A DNA stretch of 44,721 nt from Prevotella sp. (GTDB lineage: Bacteria; Bacteroidota; Bacteroidia; Bacteroidales; Bacteroidaceae). The notes below the pieces were generated by a model. The model was not told where the DNA came from and did not search any database. It was given only the letters and a program-made list of their open reading frames with translations. This document shows, piece after piece, positions 44,276 to 44,721 of the stretch (the first letter of the stretch is position 1; the number at the start of each line of letters is the position of its first letter). The position numbers and the translations under genes were made by a program. The DNA lies in NCBI GenBank assembly GCA_017474515.1, contig JAFVHN010000090.1, positions 1 to 44,721 of the forward strand, given 5' to 3'.

Positions 44276-44310
44276 TTATTAAAATATTAATATTAGTAAC
44301 AATCTGTCGT

Positions 44311-44496
44311 TTATTTTGCAAAGTTTAACAAAACGCCGATCTTCCTGTGCCCGACACCGTCCAACGGACGGCCGCAGCATTTGCAGCAGGCAGGTTCGTG
44401 CTTTATGGCATTGTCCGGGCTGCTGACGGTCTGCAGCGTGTGTCCCTTATGGCCGGGCTGTCCGCCGCTCGGCTTCCCGCTTGGCTTCCGGTCGGA
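44311..44496 (-). pseudogene. Remnant of an IS66-family transposase (TnpC)
   Basis: The minus strand is open for 61 codons with no start codon at its head, and reads SDRKPSGKPSGGQPGHKGH, then H-x-PACCKCCGRPL and VGHRKI. The GGQPGHKG motif and the following CxxC zinc-finger segment are those of the N-terminal part of IS66 TnpC. Homology seems to stop after VGHRKI, where AT-rich sequence and a stop follow. No TnpA/TnpB, catalytic domain or terminal inverted repeats are visible, so this is a fragment. Confidence 0.8.
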
Positions 44497-44501
44497 CTAC
44501 C

Positions 44502-44546
44502 AAGAAAGGCCTAAGCATCTGTGAATAAGATGCTTAGGCCTTTCTT
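44502..44546 (-). terminator. Long terminator of the partial gene at the right edge
   Basis: A perfect 19-bp stem AAGAAAGGCCTAAGCATCT (44502-44520) / AGATGCTTAGGCCTTTCTT (44528-44546), 24 bases past the stop at 44570. No clear long T tract on the minus strand beyond TTCTTGG. Confidence 0.75.
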
Positions 44547-44569
44547 CATATCCTGTGACATCGGGCGAA

Positions 44570-44721
44570 TCAATCCTCTCCGCCGCCGCCACCGAAGGAG
44601 TTTTGCATATCGCCCTCACCCTGAACGTCGCCCTGTTCGTCGCGGCCCTCTTCGCGGTTTTTGCGCTTCATGTTGCCGAAGTTCCATATAGGAACCGACG
44701 CTTCCAAGCGTCGGCTCCTAA
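44570..44721 (-). CDS. C-terminal part of an unknown gene (partial)
   Basis: The frame is open from the window edge to a TGA at 44572-44570 and ends WNFGNMKRKNREEGRDEQGD, continuing to a Gly-rich end SFGGGGED. The charged, glycine-rich tail looks like a real disordered C-terminus, and a strong hairpin follows. The first ~11 codons in the window are the REP-like repeat (44690-44721), so either the gene contains the repeat in frame or coding begins at the ATG at 44671 as a 32-residue peptide. Family unknown. Confidence 0.4.
   Translation of the reverse strand, partial: RSRRLEASVPIWNFGNMKRKNREEGRDEQGDVQGEGDMQNSFGGGGGED
44687..44721. repeat. REP-like palindrome at the window edge
   Basis: TATAGGAACCGACGCTTCCAAGCGTCGGCTCCTAA: the palindrome CCGACGCTTCCAAGCGTCGG is the unit of the arrays at 22451-22913 and 33133-33325. 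It may continue past the edge. Confidence 0.8.

Overview
The window looks like a chromosomal segment of a Bacteroidota bacterium, most likely order Bacteroidales and family Prevotellaceae. The evidence is the -7 promoter signature TAnnTTTG in front of many genes, the near absence of Shine-Dalgarno sequences, a pyrophosphate-dependent phosphofructokinase, the Bacteroidales-type short SRP RNA, and the gene repertoire (GH3/GH51 hemicellulases, tagaturonate reductase, TPR and vWA lipoproteins). Most of the window is moderately GC-rich. The last ~700 bases contain an AT-rich patch and a transposase remnant.

Layout. 1-5,100: tail of an unknown gene, then on the minus strand an iron alcohol dehydrogenase and a 1,008-residue FAD/Fe-S oxidoreductase. 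5,404-5,646: an SRP RNA - tRNA-Thr(UGU) unit with a shared promoter and terminator. 5,750-10,250 (minus): vWA lipoprotein, GlsB-like membrane protein, GH25 lysozyme-like protein and PPi-dependent phosphofructokinase. 10,315-17,330 (plus): small conserved protein, acyltransferase, a large amidase/golvesin-type lipoprotein, a small protein, YgiQ radical SAM protein and a PP2C-like phosphatase. 17,327-21,493 (minus): a single-module non-ribosomal peptide synthetase with domains C-A-PCP-reductase. 21,702-22,358: SH3/SPOR-like exported protein. 23,473-32,523 (minus): GH3 beta-xylosidase-like enzyme fused to DUF1573, then the gyrA-TPR-TPR-nudC group. 33,470-36,117 (plus): ttcA overlapping a copper P-type ATPase that lacks its nucleotide-binding domain. 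36,260-41,879: small exported and TPR proteins, GH51 arabinofuranosidase and tagaturonate reductase. 42,209-43,279 (minus): a UDP-GlcNAc 2-epimerase homologue with its catalytic residues replaced. 43,280-44,721: repeats, a 52-codon membrane ORF, an IS66 remnant and a partial gene.

The most striking feature is the intergenic DNA. Six copies (A-F) of an element of about 190 bp (up to ~290 bp with looser flanks) lie between genes. Each has an exactly 83-bp core bounded by inverted arms that begin GTTTGACCGC, with conserved spacings to flanking TTGACAAAA and TATCA motifs although the spacer sequences differ. An asymmetric mark inside the core shows that the core is flipped relative to its flanks in copies B and C. 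At least four other short-repeat families share the intergenic space: GC-rich REP-like palindromes, GGAGTTYAG hairpins, AAGTGAAAA hairpins, and a 9-bp TCTAGA minisatellite that also lies in frame inside the NRPS adenylation domain.

The genes do not form one pathway. Functional groups are hemicellulose/pectin sugar use (GH3, GH51, UxaB), a possible peptide-aldehyde product (NRPS), envelope proteins, and housekeeping. All assignments come from reading motifs by eye; no database search was run.
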